Shown: positions 9,987 to 20,860 of the stretch, piece by piece
Position numbering within the stretch: the stretch's first letter is position 1
How the letters are laid out: each line of letters opens with the position of its first letter
Source: Adiantum capillus-veneris
Taxonomy: Eukaryota > Streptophyta > Polypodiopsida > Polypodiales > Pteridaceae
DNA length: 64,000 nt
Reading direction: 5' to 3'
Assembly: GCA_014529385.2 (NCBI GenBank)
Contig: CM043960.1
Span: forward strand, 73,443,410-73,507,409
Notes under the pieces: model-generated
Databases searched by the model: none
The model's input: the letters and a program-made list of their open reading frames with translations, nothing else
What the model was told of the DNA's origin: nothing
Program-made: the position numbers and the translations under genes

Positions 9987-11014
9987 TTGGCCGTCTCGAC
10001 ACCAGCCACGGCATCGCCATCAACACCAGGTTTTGCGTGGATGACTGCCGTTCCTAGGAGCTACACACCACTAGCTACTCCTCCAGGAGTCACTCCAGTG
10101 GACACTCCTCGCTTCGGGGCTCAGATTCTAGTGGAGACACCTGGCATCCGTACCCCCGTTGACACGCCGCTAGAGACCCGTGCCGAGACACCCAGGTTCA
10201 TGCGTCAGTGGCGAGAGGGCTTGCCTTACTCTGTCGACTTCAGCGGCGGCATCATCTTGGATGATGAAGGTAAGAAGGTGATTTCGCACATGCACGGTCT
10301 TTGCTCTCAGGTGTTTAGACACTACATACTAAACACCTGGACTGAAGTACCGAATGAATTAAAAGACAGAGTCATCAGCATGCTTCATGACGAGTTTCCC
10401 GTTCCAACACGGGATGACCGCTTCAATGAAGATGTGATGAAGGTTCGAATGCGCGAATACTGCAAGCATAAGCGTTCCAAAGTGCAAAAAGCAATCAAGC
10501 ATGGGTGGAGCAGACCAGATTGGCTGGCCAAAGAAGATTGGAAGCATGCGAAGAAAGAAGCGTGCGAGAATCCCGACAAGTGGAAGCAACAAAAGGAGGC
10601 AGCTAGTGCGCGAGTAGAGGCAGGGAGCTCGCACCACTTGGGGAGCGGCGGGTGGGCATCATTTGAGGCCGATTTTGTAAGTGTTTTCGCATCTATGTTT
10701 GATAGTTTAGGGTTTATGGGATTTTAAATTCTAACATAATGGATTCTTTGTATGTTTTGATCACAGTGGTCGTTTACAGGACGTGATCCCACACCGTACA
10801 AGCGTGAATACGCAGGTAGGAAGGGCTTAAAAGCCCTTATAGACATCCTGAGTTCTCGCAGCGGCATGGTTAGTATTAGGGTTTATTCTTTTTTATTTAT
10901 TGTATTGTTTTATAAACATCGCTATATGTTTACACTTACAAAAAGCTATTTTATTGTTTTTTTTTGCAGAATCCGACAGATACGCCGCTTGGATGCGATG
11001 AGACGTCTAATTAG
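9987..11014 (+). CDS. CACTA-associated protein, Transposase_24-like, three exons
   Basis: Exons 9987-10676, 10767-10868 and 10970-11014 join in phase 0 with GT...AG borders (donor GTAAGT, acceptors TCACAG and TTGCAG) and end at TAG. The first in-frame ATG is at 10041. The N-terminal part is Pro/Thr-rich with TPxxTP repeats. The centre (YILNTWTEVPNEL, FNEDVMKVRMREYCK, KHGWSRPDW) and the segment ASARVEAGSSHHLGSGGW match the layout of the plant Transposase_24 family found in CACTA elements, thought to act as a DNA-binding partner of the transposase. An upstream Ser-rich exon (from about 9749, start MDDEEFLSSLSPERV) belongs to it, but a frame change and a stop before 9987 separate the two, so the true start is uncertain. 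This copy is probably defective at its N-terminus. Confidence 0.7.
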
Positions 11015-11404
11015 ACGACGTCAGTTTAGCCATAGCTAGATAGCATTAGTTTCTTTTTGTCATAGCTTATGTATCATGAGACGACCTTTATACGTCTTTT
11101 TGAAAACCATGTATATTTTTTAAATAATGACAATGGTTTGGAACTATTACATTTGCAAAGATTAACAATCAAGTGATTTTGCCTATGTGTACAATTGTCA
11201 TTGATTTACTTTTATCAATTCACACTTGTCAATTTTTTATCTTTATTTTGCAAACAATACGTACTATGGATGATGGAGTTAATGATTATATTGTCTTGTG
11301 GGTGACTATTTTGGGTCTATATTTACCTTTGCACTTTTTTTCAAAGGTAAATAGGCAAATGAAACATTCAATATGGTTGATGGGTCAAAAAATTTTCCTC
11401 TCGG

Positions 11405-11575
11405 GCGTCGCTATGACCGTCGCTATATAAGGCTATGCAGCGTCGCTATAAGCATCGCTATATAGAGACGCTTAAAGCGACTATCATAGCGACGCGTATA
11501 GCGACGTCTTCGTATCGACGCTCTTAGCGATGCCCGGGGTTATAAAAACCCAGTATATTTCCGTCGCTAAAAGCG
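11405..11575. repeat. CACTA subterminal repeats
   Basis: About a dozen copies of a GTCGCTAT-type motif in both orientations. They are the likely binding sites for the element's own DNA-binding protein. Confidence 0.7.
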
Positions 11576-11603
11576 TCACAAGAGCACACAACCTCTTGTA
11601 GTG

Positions 11604-13243
11604 AGTGCTAAGGCTAGAGAGGTGGAGATGGTGATAGATGCTCTACAAGGAGAACTAGTGACAGGATGACTGTCATCACCGATCTGCAGAGACAAATCCA
11701 TGAAAGCTGAAGCTGAACAACACCAGCTATCCAGAGAAAAGCAACAAAAGAAAATGGAAGAGCTAGGTGAACTTCTCACGAATTTAACAGATGCCTGTAA
11801 GACCAAAGAAGAACAATTGACAGAGGTTACCAACGAACTCTTAACCAACTCTGTCAGTTCAAAAGATCCAAGTGCAGCTTGATGTGGGAAACGCTTCATT
11901 ACAATATTCAGAGGAGAGGGTCAATGATCAAGAAACCTTCTTGCGACAAATAAGAGAAATTCCCGTAGTTGCCTCGATCAAAGGTACAGACAAAGCGTAT
12001 AAAGCACTAGCAAAGAAGAATAAAGATCTCAAGCTCGAGCTAAAGCTAGAGCAGTCACAATGTAGAGACCTTGCATTAATGCGGGTACAAAGAGAAGAAG
12101 ATCTACTGAAGGAGATAATAGAGCTCAAGAGAGTTAATCAGCTGCCGCGAGACGGACAGCAAGAGACGCAAGAAGAAGCATGTACTTCAGAACAACCCCA
12201 CATTGACATTCCCTCAATCTCTTTTGCTCATATGGAAACACAGCTGGCAGAAGGATTAGGCGGAGAAGACGACTTTTAGGTACCAATAACAGAAGCTGAT
12301 CAGGTACCAATAGTCTAGCTTTCAAAAGCTGAAGAAGATTCACTTAAGGAGTAGGTCGCTCAAGAAACAGATGAGCAATGGAAAGTAGCGATGGATTGGG
12401 AGTTGAGAGTTCTCCATTTAGTCAATGTTACTCAACTCACTCCCACCCAAATCAATGCACAATGGTATCAACAATCACTACCATATCCCTTGATCAAGGT
12501 AGAGATGCTAAGGTTAAGGAACGACTATATAAAGACATGCAAGCAGAAGGCGCAGATGAAGTCCACCCCAAGTGGAGAAAGAGTTGGCTAAACAAGAATC
12601 CCAGATACTTAATTCTATTCACAAGAGCACCTGCAAAACTTCAGAAAGACACAAATTTTCCGAGATTACCGGCTCCGGATTAGGGAACGCCGACAGAGGA
12701 ATACATGGTGAAAACCCTAACGGGTGCCATGGCATTCTTCAAAAGTCTCCCTGATCTTTCATATTCTATGCTCTATAAAATTTTCCGAATGCTACTCACA
12801 TGCATTGAAGGTCTTCACGAGCCAAAGCAAGCAGGACCACCGTGGATGTCTTTCCTTGAGGGAAATATGGTTCTATGCTACAACCTAAGCGGCCAACCTT
12901 TCAAAGAAGTCCTTTATGGCTTCTACGCCCGCTGCATGTTCTTGCCATCTCATAATATGTAGGAGTTTGAGGAAGCGTTCTACACAGGGTTTTTCACTTG
13001 GCGAATGAAGATTTTGGGCCAGTGATCAACAACCTCACTTTCATATTTGTAGGCTACTCAGCCATCGAGCTCAATAACAGAGTCACCATGCAATTTTTGC
13101 AGGTACCAGACAAAGAAAGAAAGATCAGATCTGAGAAAGGTTTGCATGCACTTAAAGACCGCCTCGCTAGTCGTCGTCAATCCGAAGACTATTTCAGCCC
13201 ATAAAGCTGTGTCAAGGGACGACACAGGCGAAGAGGGGGGGAA
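11604..13243 (+). mobile_element. Relic of an LTR-type element, coiled-coil and unknown frames
   Basis: Two coding-like blocks can be followed. The first, about 11640-12280, is Glu/Lys/Gln-rich with heptad spacing of Leu (coiled coil). The second, about 12380-13200, has an unrecognised globular composition (YGFYARCMFLPSHNM and similar). Neither matches gag, protease, RT, RNase H or integrase. Just after them lies a purine tract (GAAGAGGGGGGGAA) and then TGTTAGC, the usual arrangement of polypurine tract and LTR start. I infer an extra 3' frame of a Ty3/gypsy-like or related element. It is a fossil with several breaks. The CACTA element sits on its left side. Confidence 0.4.
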
Positions 13244-13684
13244 TGTTAGCAGCAAGCTAGCTCGAATACCATTTTTTCGGAGCTCTCATTGTAAAAACAT
13301 TTATTATTTTGATGAATCGAGAATATTGTAACTCCTATTTTCCGGATAAACTTTGTAATTGATGAGCAGGGGGTACAAGCTTCTAGATTGTATCAATCTG
13401 TCTTTACCTATCTTTAGTTAGAGCTCCCAAATTATTAGTTTTGACCACCACAAAACCTTGGCTAAGGTATAAAAACCAAATTTTGTAAAGTTATTATTAA
13501 GTTTTTTGGATAATGAAATACACAACATGAGCTAACGATGCTCACTTCTCTCCTTTTTGCGCTTCCTACTCCCTTCACGGTTGTCACATTGCAATTGCGT
13601 CTGTTGCATTGCAGCCGCACGTAAGAGCTCTACGTATTGACGTAAGCATTTCATGATATTTCGTACCTTTTGGCGTCGCCGACC
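13244..13684 (+). repeat. Probable LTR with adjoining primer-binding-like site
   Basis: Starts TGTTAGCAGC after a G-rich purine tract and holds a TATA box (TATAAAAACC, 13468). It is followed at 13671 by TGGCGTCGCCGACC, which resembles a shortened tRNA-Asp-type primer-binding site. No second copy is in the window, so the call rests on layout alone. Confidence 0.4.
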
Positions 13685-14084
13685 CATGGTCTAATTATAT
13701 CATAATAGGAATTTACACTTTGAAATCAGAAACTAACCATAGGCAGGATATTGGGGCATCATTGCTAGCATTTAGATGCATTCTGGGTCAAAAACGTTGA
13801 CTAGGTCAAAAATCCACTACTGTTAATAATCATGATTTTTACACTTGACCTAAAGTGAGATTTGAGACCATAAGCATGTGTGCTTAGGTCTTATAAACAT
13901 GTTCTAGAAATTTTGTTATGTTTGGATGTCATTTGATGTTGTAACGGATGTGATTTGTTTGCCAATGAGCGATTAGCTTTTGGTGATTTCAGTCACTTGA
14001 GTGTAGCTTGAGTTAGATGCGAGTTGTTTGTTGTTTTTTGAGAGATTGACAACCTCTTGTAGCCTCTATGCATTAGTCAAATCA

Positions 14085-15500
14085 GCTTCGTCCCATAGAT
14101 TGACAATTATATTCGTGGTTCTCCCTACGTCTGCAATAAGATAGGAGTGAGGTTAGACATCCGTCCCACAGTAGGAGACTTTAATATGGTGGAAAAGGGA
14201 AAAGATAGGATTGGGGTATCCAACATGTTAGCTGGATCTGAAAGATCCAAATAGCTAATTCTCTAAGAGAAATGGTCCCTAATGGACTTGTGGGAGATAG
14301 GCCCTTGGAGAAGTACACATGGGTTCACATACACCAACCTCCAATATGCAGGGACAACTTCTTAATTGGACCATTGCTATTGCTCTCATCAAGCTGATTG
14401 GTTGCCCACATGGCTAGCATTCAAGGTGGTAACCTCTCAGAGTATGTCAGATCACCTTCCATTAAGCATCTAGTTTTAAAAAACCAAGCAGGAAGATCAT
14501 TAGCCCTAAGGGTGTAAGAAATTACTCTCGTCGTGGTATCACCTCTTTAAGGGGACGTGATTTTCAAAAGCCTCACCCACAGACCTATGAGTAAGCTTCA
14601 AAAAGATGTGAAGTTGGGAAGCCCTAGATCTTGGGATATTTTCACCAAGAGTATGCAAAAAGAAATTAAAATTGTAGGACTTAGAAGGAAAGAAATGCCA
14701 GGAGGGATGTCTTGTGCAGCTTGTTGAAGAACTGGAGCTTCTCACCACCAAAAACAAGAAGTGTCTGCATCAAAATTTGATCACAAAAAATGGCTTGAAG
14801 GTAAAAGGGACTTAACTAACCTTCAACTGGAGGAGATTAGGAAGGCAAGAATGATAGGCCAACCATTAGATCATAGGCCAGCCTGAGGATTGCTCCCAGG
14901 AGGTGGAAGGTTCTAGACCAACTCTCCTTGGGAGTGTTACAAGAACGATTTCTGTCTCTTAAGCAAACTATGTGGTGGAAAAGGCATTCACCTTGGGGGT
15001 TCACCGTTCAGTACCCCCCTATATAACATGCGTTCATGGGGTATTAAAAAATCCCCTCTTTTAACATGTCTAAATGAATAAAATGACCCCTTATTTTAGG
15101 AATTTTTTCCAAATGTATCTCTATTAAATTGCCTAAGTTTTTTGCATTTTAAAATCCCTCCTCTCCAACTTACGTTATACATTAACATGATTACATAGTG
15201 CACCCCCCGAGGCATTCACAAAGGAGGAGTGTTGTATTGCGTTGTAGGTGTTAAGCAAAGAATGATCACCGGGTTGGGATGGATTAAATACCAAATTATT
15301 CATAGAATTTTGGGATGGTCTTAAGTCCCCAATCACGCAAATGGCCAAATGCTATCCTCATCTAAAGCATTGGCACCCAATTACGATGATGTAAGTTGCG
15401 CATAATTTTTTTGCCAAATCTATAGTCCTCAGACTCTCCCCCCTCCTATATAAAGTCCTCACTCCTCACGAGCATGGATTTATTAAGGGAAGGTCATTCT
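14085..15500 (+). mobile_element. L1-type LINE, 5' part (endonuclease to early RT)
   Basis: Degenerate plus-strand coding matches an L1 ORF2. The endonuclease core is near 14160-14460 (VGDFNMVEKGKDR, LEKYTWVH). A linker carries KWLEG and EEIRKARMIGQ-like blocks near 14770-14900. The start of RT is near 15200-15500 (TKEECCIAL, SPGLDGLNTKLFIEFWDGLK, HGFIKGRSFYDN). Many stops and frame changes interrupt it. The RT is cut at 15508 by the DNA transposon 15509-18581, and the element resumes at 18590. ORF1 and the 5' end were not located; the 13700-14085 stretch shows nothing recognisable. Confidence 0.75.
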
Positions 15501-15508
15501 ATGACAAC
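15501..15508. repeat. Target-site duplication, left
   Basis: ATGACAAC, identical to 18582-18589. It flanks the DNA transposon at 15509-18581. Confidence 0.85.
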
Positions 15509-15964
15509 CTAAGTTGCGTTTATACGCCCGTATATTATAAATTGTACATATATTATGGATTTATACATTGTATATCCGTATTATACGCACATGTCCAAAT
15601 AAAAAAGATTTCGATGGAAGTATATTTCGATCGGAATATAGTTCAGTCGAAATATATATTTATACTTATAAGAAAAGGGCACCACGGCAGTTCGAACGAA
15701 CTGTTGCGATTGTGATTGCTAGAGAGATAGAGATAGAGTTGCTCGAGATTTAGAGAGAGCAGTAGACAACAAGCACAACACATTCATAGCGAGCCACAAA
15801 GTAGGTGATTTTTCTTATAGTGTTTTTTTGTTTTTTTTTGTGCAGTTAATTTTCTAACATTGTTGTTGTGGAGATTTGCTTGCACCTCAGTGTTAGTTTG
15901 TATTTTGTTTTTTAGTAGCGCTATTGTTGTGAAGCTTTGCTCACACCTCAGTGTTAGTCTGTAG

Positions 15965-16855
15965 GTTTAGACACCCGTCCTTGGCTGTGTTGATCCTCGT
16001 GACAGACTGCAAGGGGGGTTAGGCTTTAGACGCTTCATCCTTGACTGTTGTTGACCTCCGTGTCGCACTTCAGGGAGTATCTTAGGTTGTACAATTAGAC
16101 TTTCCGTCCCTGGTTATTGTTGACCACCAAGTCGCACTACAGGGAGGAGTTAGTTATCATGCATCTTTTCTTCTTAGTTATTGCTGACCATTGCATCTCA
16201 CTATTGGTAGATTGGATTTAAAAAAATAGATTCCTCATCTCTGGTTGCTGCTAACCACCATGTCACATTGCAGGGAGGGGTTTAGGGTTGTCAAATCCAT
16301 CGTCCTTGGTTGTTGCTGACCATCACATTGCACTGCAAGGAGATTGGATTTAATAGATTCTTCGTCTCTGATTGTTGCTGACCACCGTGTCGGACTATAG
16401 AGAGGGGTCTAGGATTTTATATCCATCGTCCTTGGTTGCTGCTGACCACCATCGAGTTGCACTGCAAGGCGATTGGATTTAATGGATTCCTCATCTATGG
16501 TTGTTGTTGACCACCATGTCGCACTGCAGACAGGGGTTTAGGGTTGTCAAATCCATCCTCCTTGGTTGTTGCTGACCATCGTGTCGCACTGCAAGGAGAG
16601 GTTTAGGATTATTAAATCCATCGTTCTTGGTTGTTGCTGACCATCGCGTCACACTACAAGGAGATTGGATTCAGTAGCTTCCTCGTCTCTGGTTGTTACT
16701 GACCACTGTGTTGCACTGCAGGGAGAGGTTTTGAGTTTTTAAATCCCTAGTTCTTGGTTGTTGTTGACCATCGCGTCGCACTGCAAGGAGATTGGATTTA
16801 ATGAATTCTTTGTCTCTGGTTGCTGCTAACCTTGTGTCACACTGCAGGGAGAAGA
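15965..16855. repeat. Tandem array 1: about 14 hairpin units of ~60-65 bp
   Basis: Each unit reads roughly arm-GTTGTTGCTGACCAYCR-GTCGCACTG-arm. The two short arms are complementary: CCTTG pairs with CAAGG, CCCTG with CAGGG, CTCTG with CAGGG (one G-T pair), CTCCTTG with CAAGGAG. Units tend to alternate between the CAAGG and CAGGG types, giving a dimer period of about 120-130 bp. Two units (near 16170 and 16490) pair poorly. Confidence 0.85.
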
Positions 16856-17664
16856 TATATATTTTACATTCTTTAATCCTGAATGCTTTGACCATCGCGT
16901 CTTTCATTACTGTTGTTATTATGATGCATTGAATGTTTAGATCTTTCATTACTGGAGGTTATTATCTGATATATATAGTCTCTTGTCTATTCTTAGGTGC
17001 TGGCTTGCATGTATTCCAGAGTCCACCTAGGTTCTCAAGCGTGAATTTTTGCGCAATGTAAACAAACATCTTGCTAGTGGAAAATCTCCCAAACCCTTTG
17101 ATAGACCAAAGATATGGGATTTAAGCCTTTGTTTGAATGGAAGTCATAATGTTGGCTATCATATTGTAACCAAATCTGGCTTGAGGCCTATTGATGATTA
17201 AACCAGTAATCAACTTTTTTGGCACTAATGGTGTCACATGTGCAATGTGTGGTGTCACGTGTGCAATGTTTTTAAAGTCTTCAAGTTGAAGTTTTAAGTA
17301 TTTCAAGCTAGATCGCTCAATTCTCTAAACCATCTCTCTTTTTCAAGTGCTAAAACCTGTCTCGCTAAAGTTTATTATTTTGCATTTCAGTTATGGAAGA
17401 TATTGCTCCCGACCATAATGCACAGTAGACTAATGATTCTTTGCTTAATCATGCATTGGCTCAACAAATTTACATAGAGGAAGAGATTCGGGTGGCTCTA
17501 CGTAGTTTCACTCATATCCTTTCACCATCTTCTTCAGATCTGCAAACTCAAACAGAACTAGTTACTAAATACACATCTAAAATCGAACTCTAACACCATT
17601 TACATTACTTTATTCGTCAACATTTTCAACTTCTTTAAATTATAAATACCAAAAATATTTTTTT

Positions 17665-18210
17665 CTCAAGTGTGAGCTTTCACTTCACACCTGAATCATG
17701 ATAAATAAATTGTTTAATCTATCTCAATAACTTCCAAGTGTGGGTAAACTCTACATAAAGAAGTATCTTTAAAAGACCTATCTAAATTACCTCCAAGTGT
17801 GAGTGTAACTCTACACATGGCAAGCAATCAAAATTCACTACTCTGTAAATCTCTTCTAGGTGTGAGAATACCTCTACACAAAGAGAGAGATTATTATTTA
17901 ATCTACCTAAATTGTCTGTAGTGTGAGTATTACTTTACACATGACAGACAATCATTAGATAAATCTAACGTAAGTTACTTCCAGGTGTGAACATAGTTCA
18001 ACACACAACAAGTAACTCTTAACTTTAACTATTTAACTAAAGTTACTTCTAAGTGTGAACATAGTTCAACACAAAGTAAATAACTGCTAACTTTAACTAC
18101 CTTGAATCATCTCCAAGTGTGAGTTTCCTCTACACAAGGCAAGTAACCATTAGCTATCTTACTTAACTTACCTCTCAGTGTAAGATATACTTCACACAGA
18201 GGAGATAACT
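17665..18210. repeat. Tandem array 2: about 9 palindromic units of ~60-70 bp
   Basis: Each unit holds the core AAGTGTGAG...CTCTACACA, itself an imperfect palindrome, between outer arms that differ from unit to unit yet stay complementary. Examples are ATTGTCTG with CAGACAAT, AGTTACTT with AAGTAACT, ATCTCTT with AAGAGAGAT, and ACTTC with GAAGT. The sequence is unrelated to array 1. Confidence 0.85.
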
Positions 18211-18581
18211 CAAAACTCCAAAGCCTAGAAAAATATATATATCCAAGATCTAAATTTTCACTAGAAAAAATATGGCTAAATTTAAACTAGAATTTTTATA
18301 ATTTTCTTTGTGTTGTAAAGCTCACCTATAAGTGAGATGAGGGAAGAGAGATCAATGGAATGAGCAAAATAGCCCGTTTCACCATATATAAATAGATTTA
18401 TTTCGATCGAACTAATATTTAGATTGAGTTGATATTTCGATCGAAATGCTGAGAAATTATACGATACGGTGTTTTTGCTAACGTGGCACCGTATAATACG
18501 ATCAAATAAAGATGGGTGTCGTATAATACACTCGTTTAAGGCGCATTATATGTACACCGTATAACATACAATGCAACTTCG

Positions 18582-18589
18582 ATGACAAC
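18582..18589. repeat. Target-site duplication, right
   Basis: ATGACAAC, matching 15501-15508. Confidence 0.85.
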
Positions 18590-19519
18590 AACTCACGAAG
18601 GTCAATCTATAAATTGGTTGATGATCATCAAAGGTCTAGAGCATGTGAATGGGTGTGTTTACCAGACTCTGAATCTTAGTTCTAGTGGAAAGCTTGCCAG
18701 TGGCCTCATAACAGATACTTCTTTAAACCCCAAACCAAGGAAGTGTACTATACACTAATGTATTCGAAGGAATGGTTGGCTTTGCTTAATAAGCATGGGG
18801 CGTACACTGGCCAGAGTCAAGGTGGGAGATAGTTATGAGGAATATTTGGAGCAGCCACCATAGTCACATAAGATGAAGGTATCTGTATGGAAGGTTCTCT
18901 GGGGAGCCTTACCATCTGGGATGAAGGTTCTGTGGGGAGCCTTACCATCTGGGATGAAGGTTTCCACTAGGGGAATTGGCCCGAGCAGATGTCCACAATG
19001 CAGGTTGGCTAATGAAGACCTTTGTCACCTTTTCAAGGAGTGCTCGATGATTTCTGGCCTAGCTGGTAAAATCTACAATGGACCTAGAAAACCTAGGGAA
19101 TTAGAATGACCTCTTCTTGGGAGGGAAGGTTTTCAAGTGTGAAGCACTACTCATCACCACACAAATTGTGAGGTATTGCTATTTCCATCAGGTTGGGAAG
19201 GCTAGGAACAATCGTATTTTTGAGAGCAGATTGGAAACAACCAAATTCATGAAGATAATCCAAGAAAGTAGAGAGGTTATTATTGCCATTTGGAAATAGA
19301 TTGACTGGGATGAGTGGAAGAAATCCTTGTGTCGCTATGACTAACTTTCTAGGGTAAATGCATGAGCTCTTCTATTGCCATGGGGTGGCTCTTCTATCAG
19401 TTGATGTAATGATGACCCTGGGGAGCTGTCATGGCTCGACAAGAGCATGACAAGAACTTGTATTTGTTAGACTATATTGATATAATCTTCTCACAATTAT
19501 GAGTTTTGCAAAAAAAAGA
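18590..19519 (+). mobile_element. L1-type LINE, 3' part with zinc-finger and A-rich tail
   Basis: Continuation of the L1 interrupted at 15508. After decayed RT sequence (IYKLVDDHQRSRACEWV at the rejoin), the C-terminal zf-RVT region is clear at about 18870-19080: WKVLWGALPSG, STRGIGPSRCPQCRLANEDL and CHLFKEC. A 30-bp block (GGGAGCCTTACCATCTGGGA) is duplicated near 18900-18960. The element ends near 19519 with GAGTTTTGCAAAAAAAAG. The same ending occurs at about 20302 and about 34318, so at least three L1 3' ends of this family are present. Confidence 0.78.
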
Positions 19520-19649
19520 CATAAGATAGGATAATATTATTGTGCTAATAGGAAGTGATAGTGATAAAGACCCCGTAGGTGAAAGATTGGAGATGAGTAC
19601 AATCCAATGTTTTTTTTAGAAAACATAGATATTGCTCCATTATAAAATA

Positions 19650-20389
19650 CTAGTATGTGACCCACACATTGCTGCGGCGAAGCAAAAGTATAGTCTAGTT
19701 TAGATAAACACTTCCCCCCTAAGTTGATGACATCAACAATTATTATCTATGCATCCAATTCAAGGCAATGACATTAACCATATCTTAAATGCTTTCTAAC
19801 AAAACTAAGATTAAAAAAAGTCCAAAGCGGTAATAAGGTTCTCCGTCCTTTATTATATTGCCTTAAAAAATACAAAGTGGTAATAATCTTTTCTATCCTT
19901 TATTATATTGCCTTAAATCATATAGTCATTAAAAAATATAACAAGAGGTTTACATGATAATATCTTTTCAAAGACTATAAATATTATAAAGATAAATAGA
20001 GTACTAAGTTTTCGGACTTTACATTGGCGAGACTAAGAGATTAAGAAGTCTTTTATTTTCTACCATGTTAGTTCTTAACCTTTACTTTTGCATTTCAAAA
20101 CGAAGGTTTTTTAAGATTCTCTTTGAAATGTGAAACTACTCAAAAATATGATAGTTCGTTGTTGTGGGATGGCTCGCCCTTAGGTCGATGTCTCTATGAA
20201 CCATTGAAGTGATCATGGCTCATCACAAGCATAGAAAGAATCTGTAATTTTTTGGATTTATCAATATAATCTACTCAACACCATGAGTTTTGAAAAAAAA
20301 AATGGTTCTTTCTAAAATAAAGAAGAGTCTGACACGTGCGGGGTCTCTCCTTCCTTGAAAATTTTAAGTTCTATTATATATAGTATAGA
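19650..20389 (-). mobile_element. Non-autonomous Helitron, 740 bp
   Basis: Read on the minus strand, the 5' end is TCTATACTATATATAAT, the standard plant Helitron start. The 3' end is ATGTGTGGGTCACATACTAG: a 5-bp stem with a TGGGT loop just before CTAG. The base after CTAG is T, as expected; the base before TC is T and not the usual A. It carries no Rep/helicase. An L1 3' tail (about 20160-20302) lies inside. Part of its body (about 19995-20095) recurs at 33806-33900. Confidence 0.7.
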
Positions 20390-20680
20390 AAAACGAACTA
20401 GAGAGGAGAAGTTACCTTAGATTATGAAATTTGAACATCGAGCATTGATAATATTTGAAAATAGTTAGACTATTTTGGTATCATGCAACCAATTTGCATT
20501 GTTGAAAACAACAAAATGTGAAAAGCCTACTTTATTCTGGCCAAGTCTAGAAATTATAGAATATAGCATTGAAGACACTGTGGGGAGTTTGATGCAGACT
20601 TATTCTTTGACTCTCCCCTTCACGTCATCTCCATTTGTCTTTGATGGAAGCCAAGACGTGCCGATTACAGAGATTGCGAT

Positions 20681-20732
<52 letters not shown>

Positions 20733-20767
20733 GCACACACGCACGCACCCAGATGTCTACAAAGAAG

Positions 20768-20846
<79 letters not shown>

Positions 20847-20860
20847 TCACACACACACAA
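20681..20860. repeat. Compound (CT)n(CA)n microsatellites
   Basis: Two successive CT-then-CA tracts (20681-20745 and 20773-20860) separated by about 28 bp of ordinary sequence, which suggests one tract duplicated. Confidence 0.95.

Larger units (their letters stand above)
9600..11603 (+). mobile_element. CACTA (En/Spm) DNA transposon, right part with one terminus
   Basis: The right end is clear: on the minus strand it starts CACTACAAGAGGTTGTG, a typical CACTA terminus. It is preceded inward (11405-11575) by many copies of GTCGCTAT/ATAGCGAC in both orientations, the usual subterminal repeats. A three-exon gene lies inside (9987-11014). The left terminus was not found; the border at about 9600 is an estimate. 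Only one of the expected two proteins (no TnpD-like transposase) is visible, so this copy is non-autonomous or truncated on the left. The sequence right of 11603 continues an older LTR-type relic into which this element inserted. Confidence 0.75.
15509..18581. mobile_element. Non-autonomous DNA transposon (hAT-like), 3,073 bp
   Basis: The 8-bp target duplication (ATGACAAC) splits the RT frame of the L1 LINE. The ends form an imperfect inverted repeat: CTAAGTTGCGTT at the left against CGAAGTTGCATT read from the right. Subterminal zones at both ends carry TTTCGATCG-type motifs and CGTATAATA-type palindromic strings. Eight base pairs fits hAT; the TIR does not look like a textbook hAT end, so a Mutator-like assignment is possible. 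No transposase is encoded. The inside is mostly two tandem arrays (15965-16855 and 17665-18210). A short frame near 17392-17590 (MEDIAPDHN...) has no recognised domain. Confidence 0.8.

Noticed and set aside
11160-11430. 85-codon hydrophobic frame (MILPMCTIVIDLL...) as a membrane protein
   Set aside because: AT-rich CACTA non-coding tail between the gene's stop and the subterminal repeats; hydrophobicity follows from T-rich codons.
15965-18210. CRISPR-like array of direct repeats with spacers
   Set aside because: Plant nuclear DNA, units drift along their whole length, spacers are not unique, and the arrays sit inside a DNA transposon with its own target duplication.
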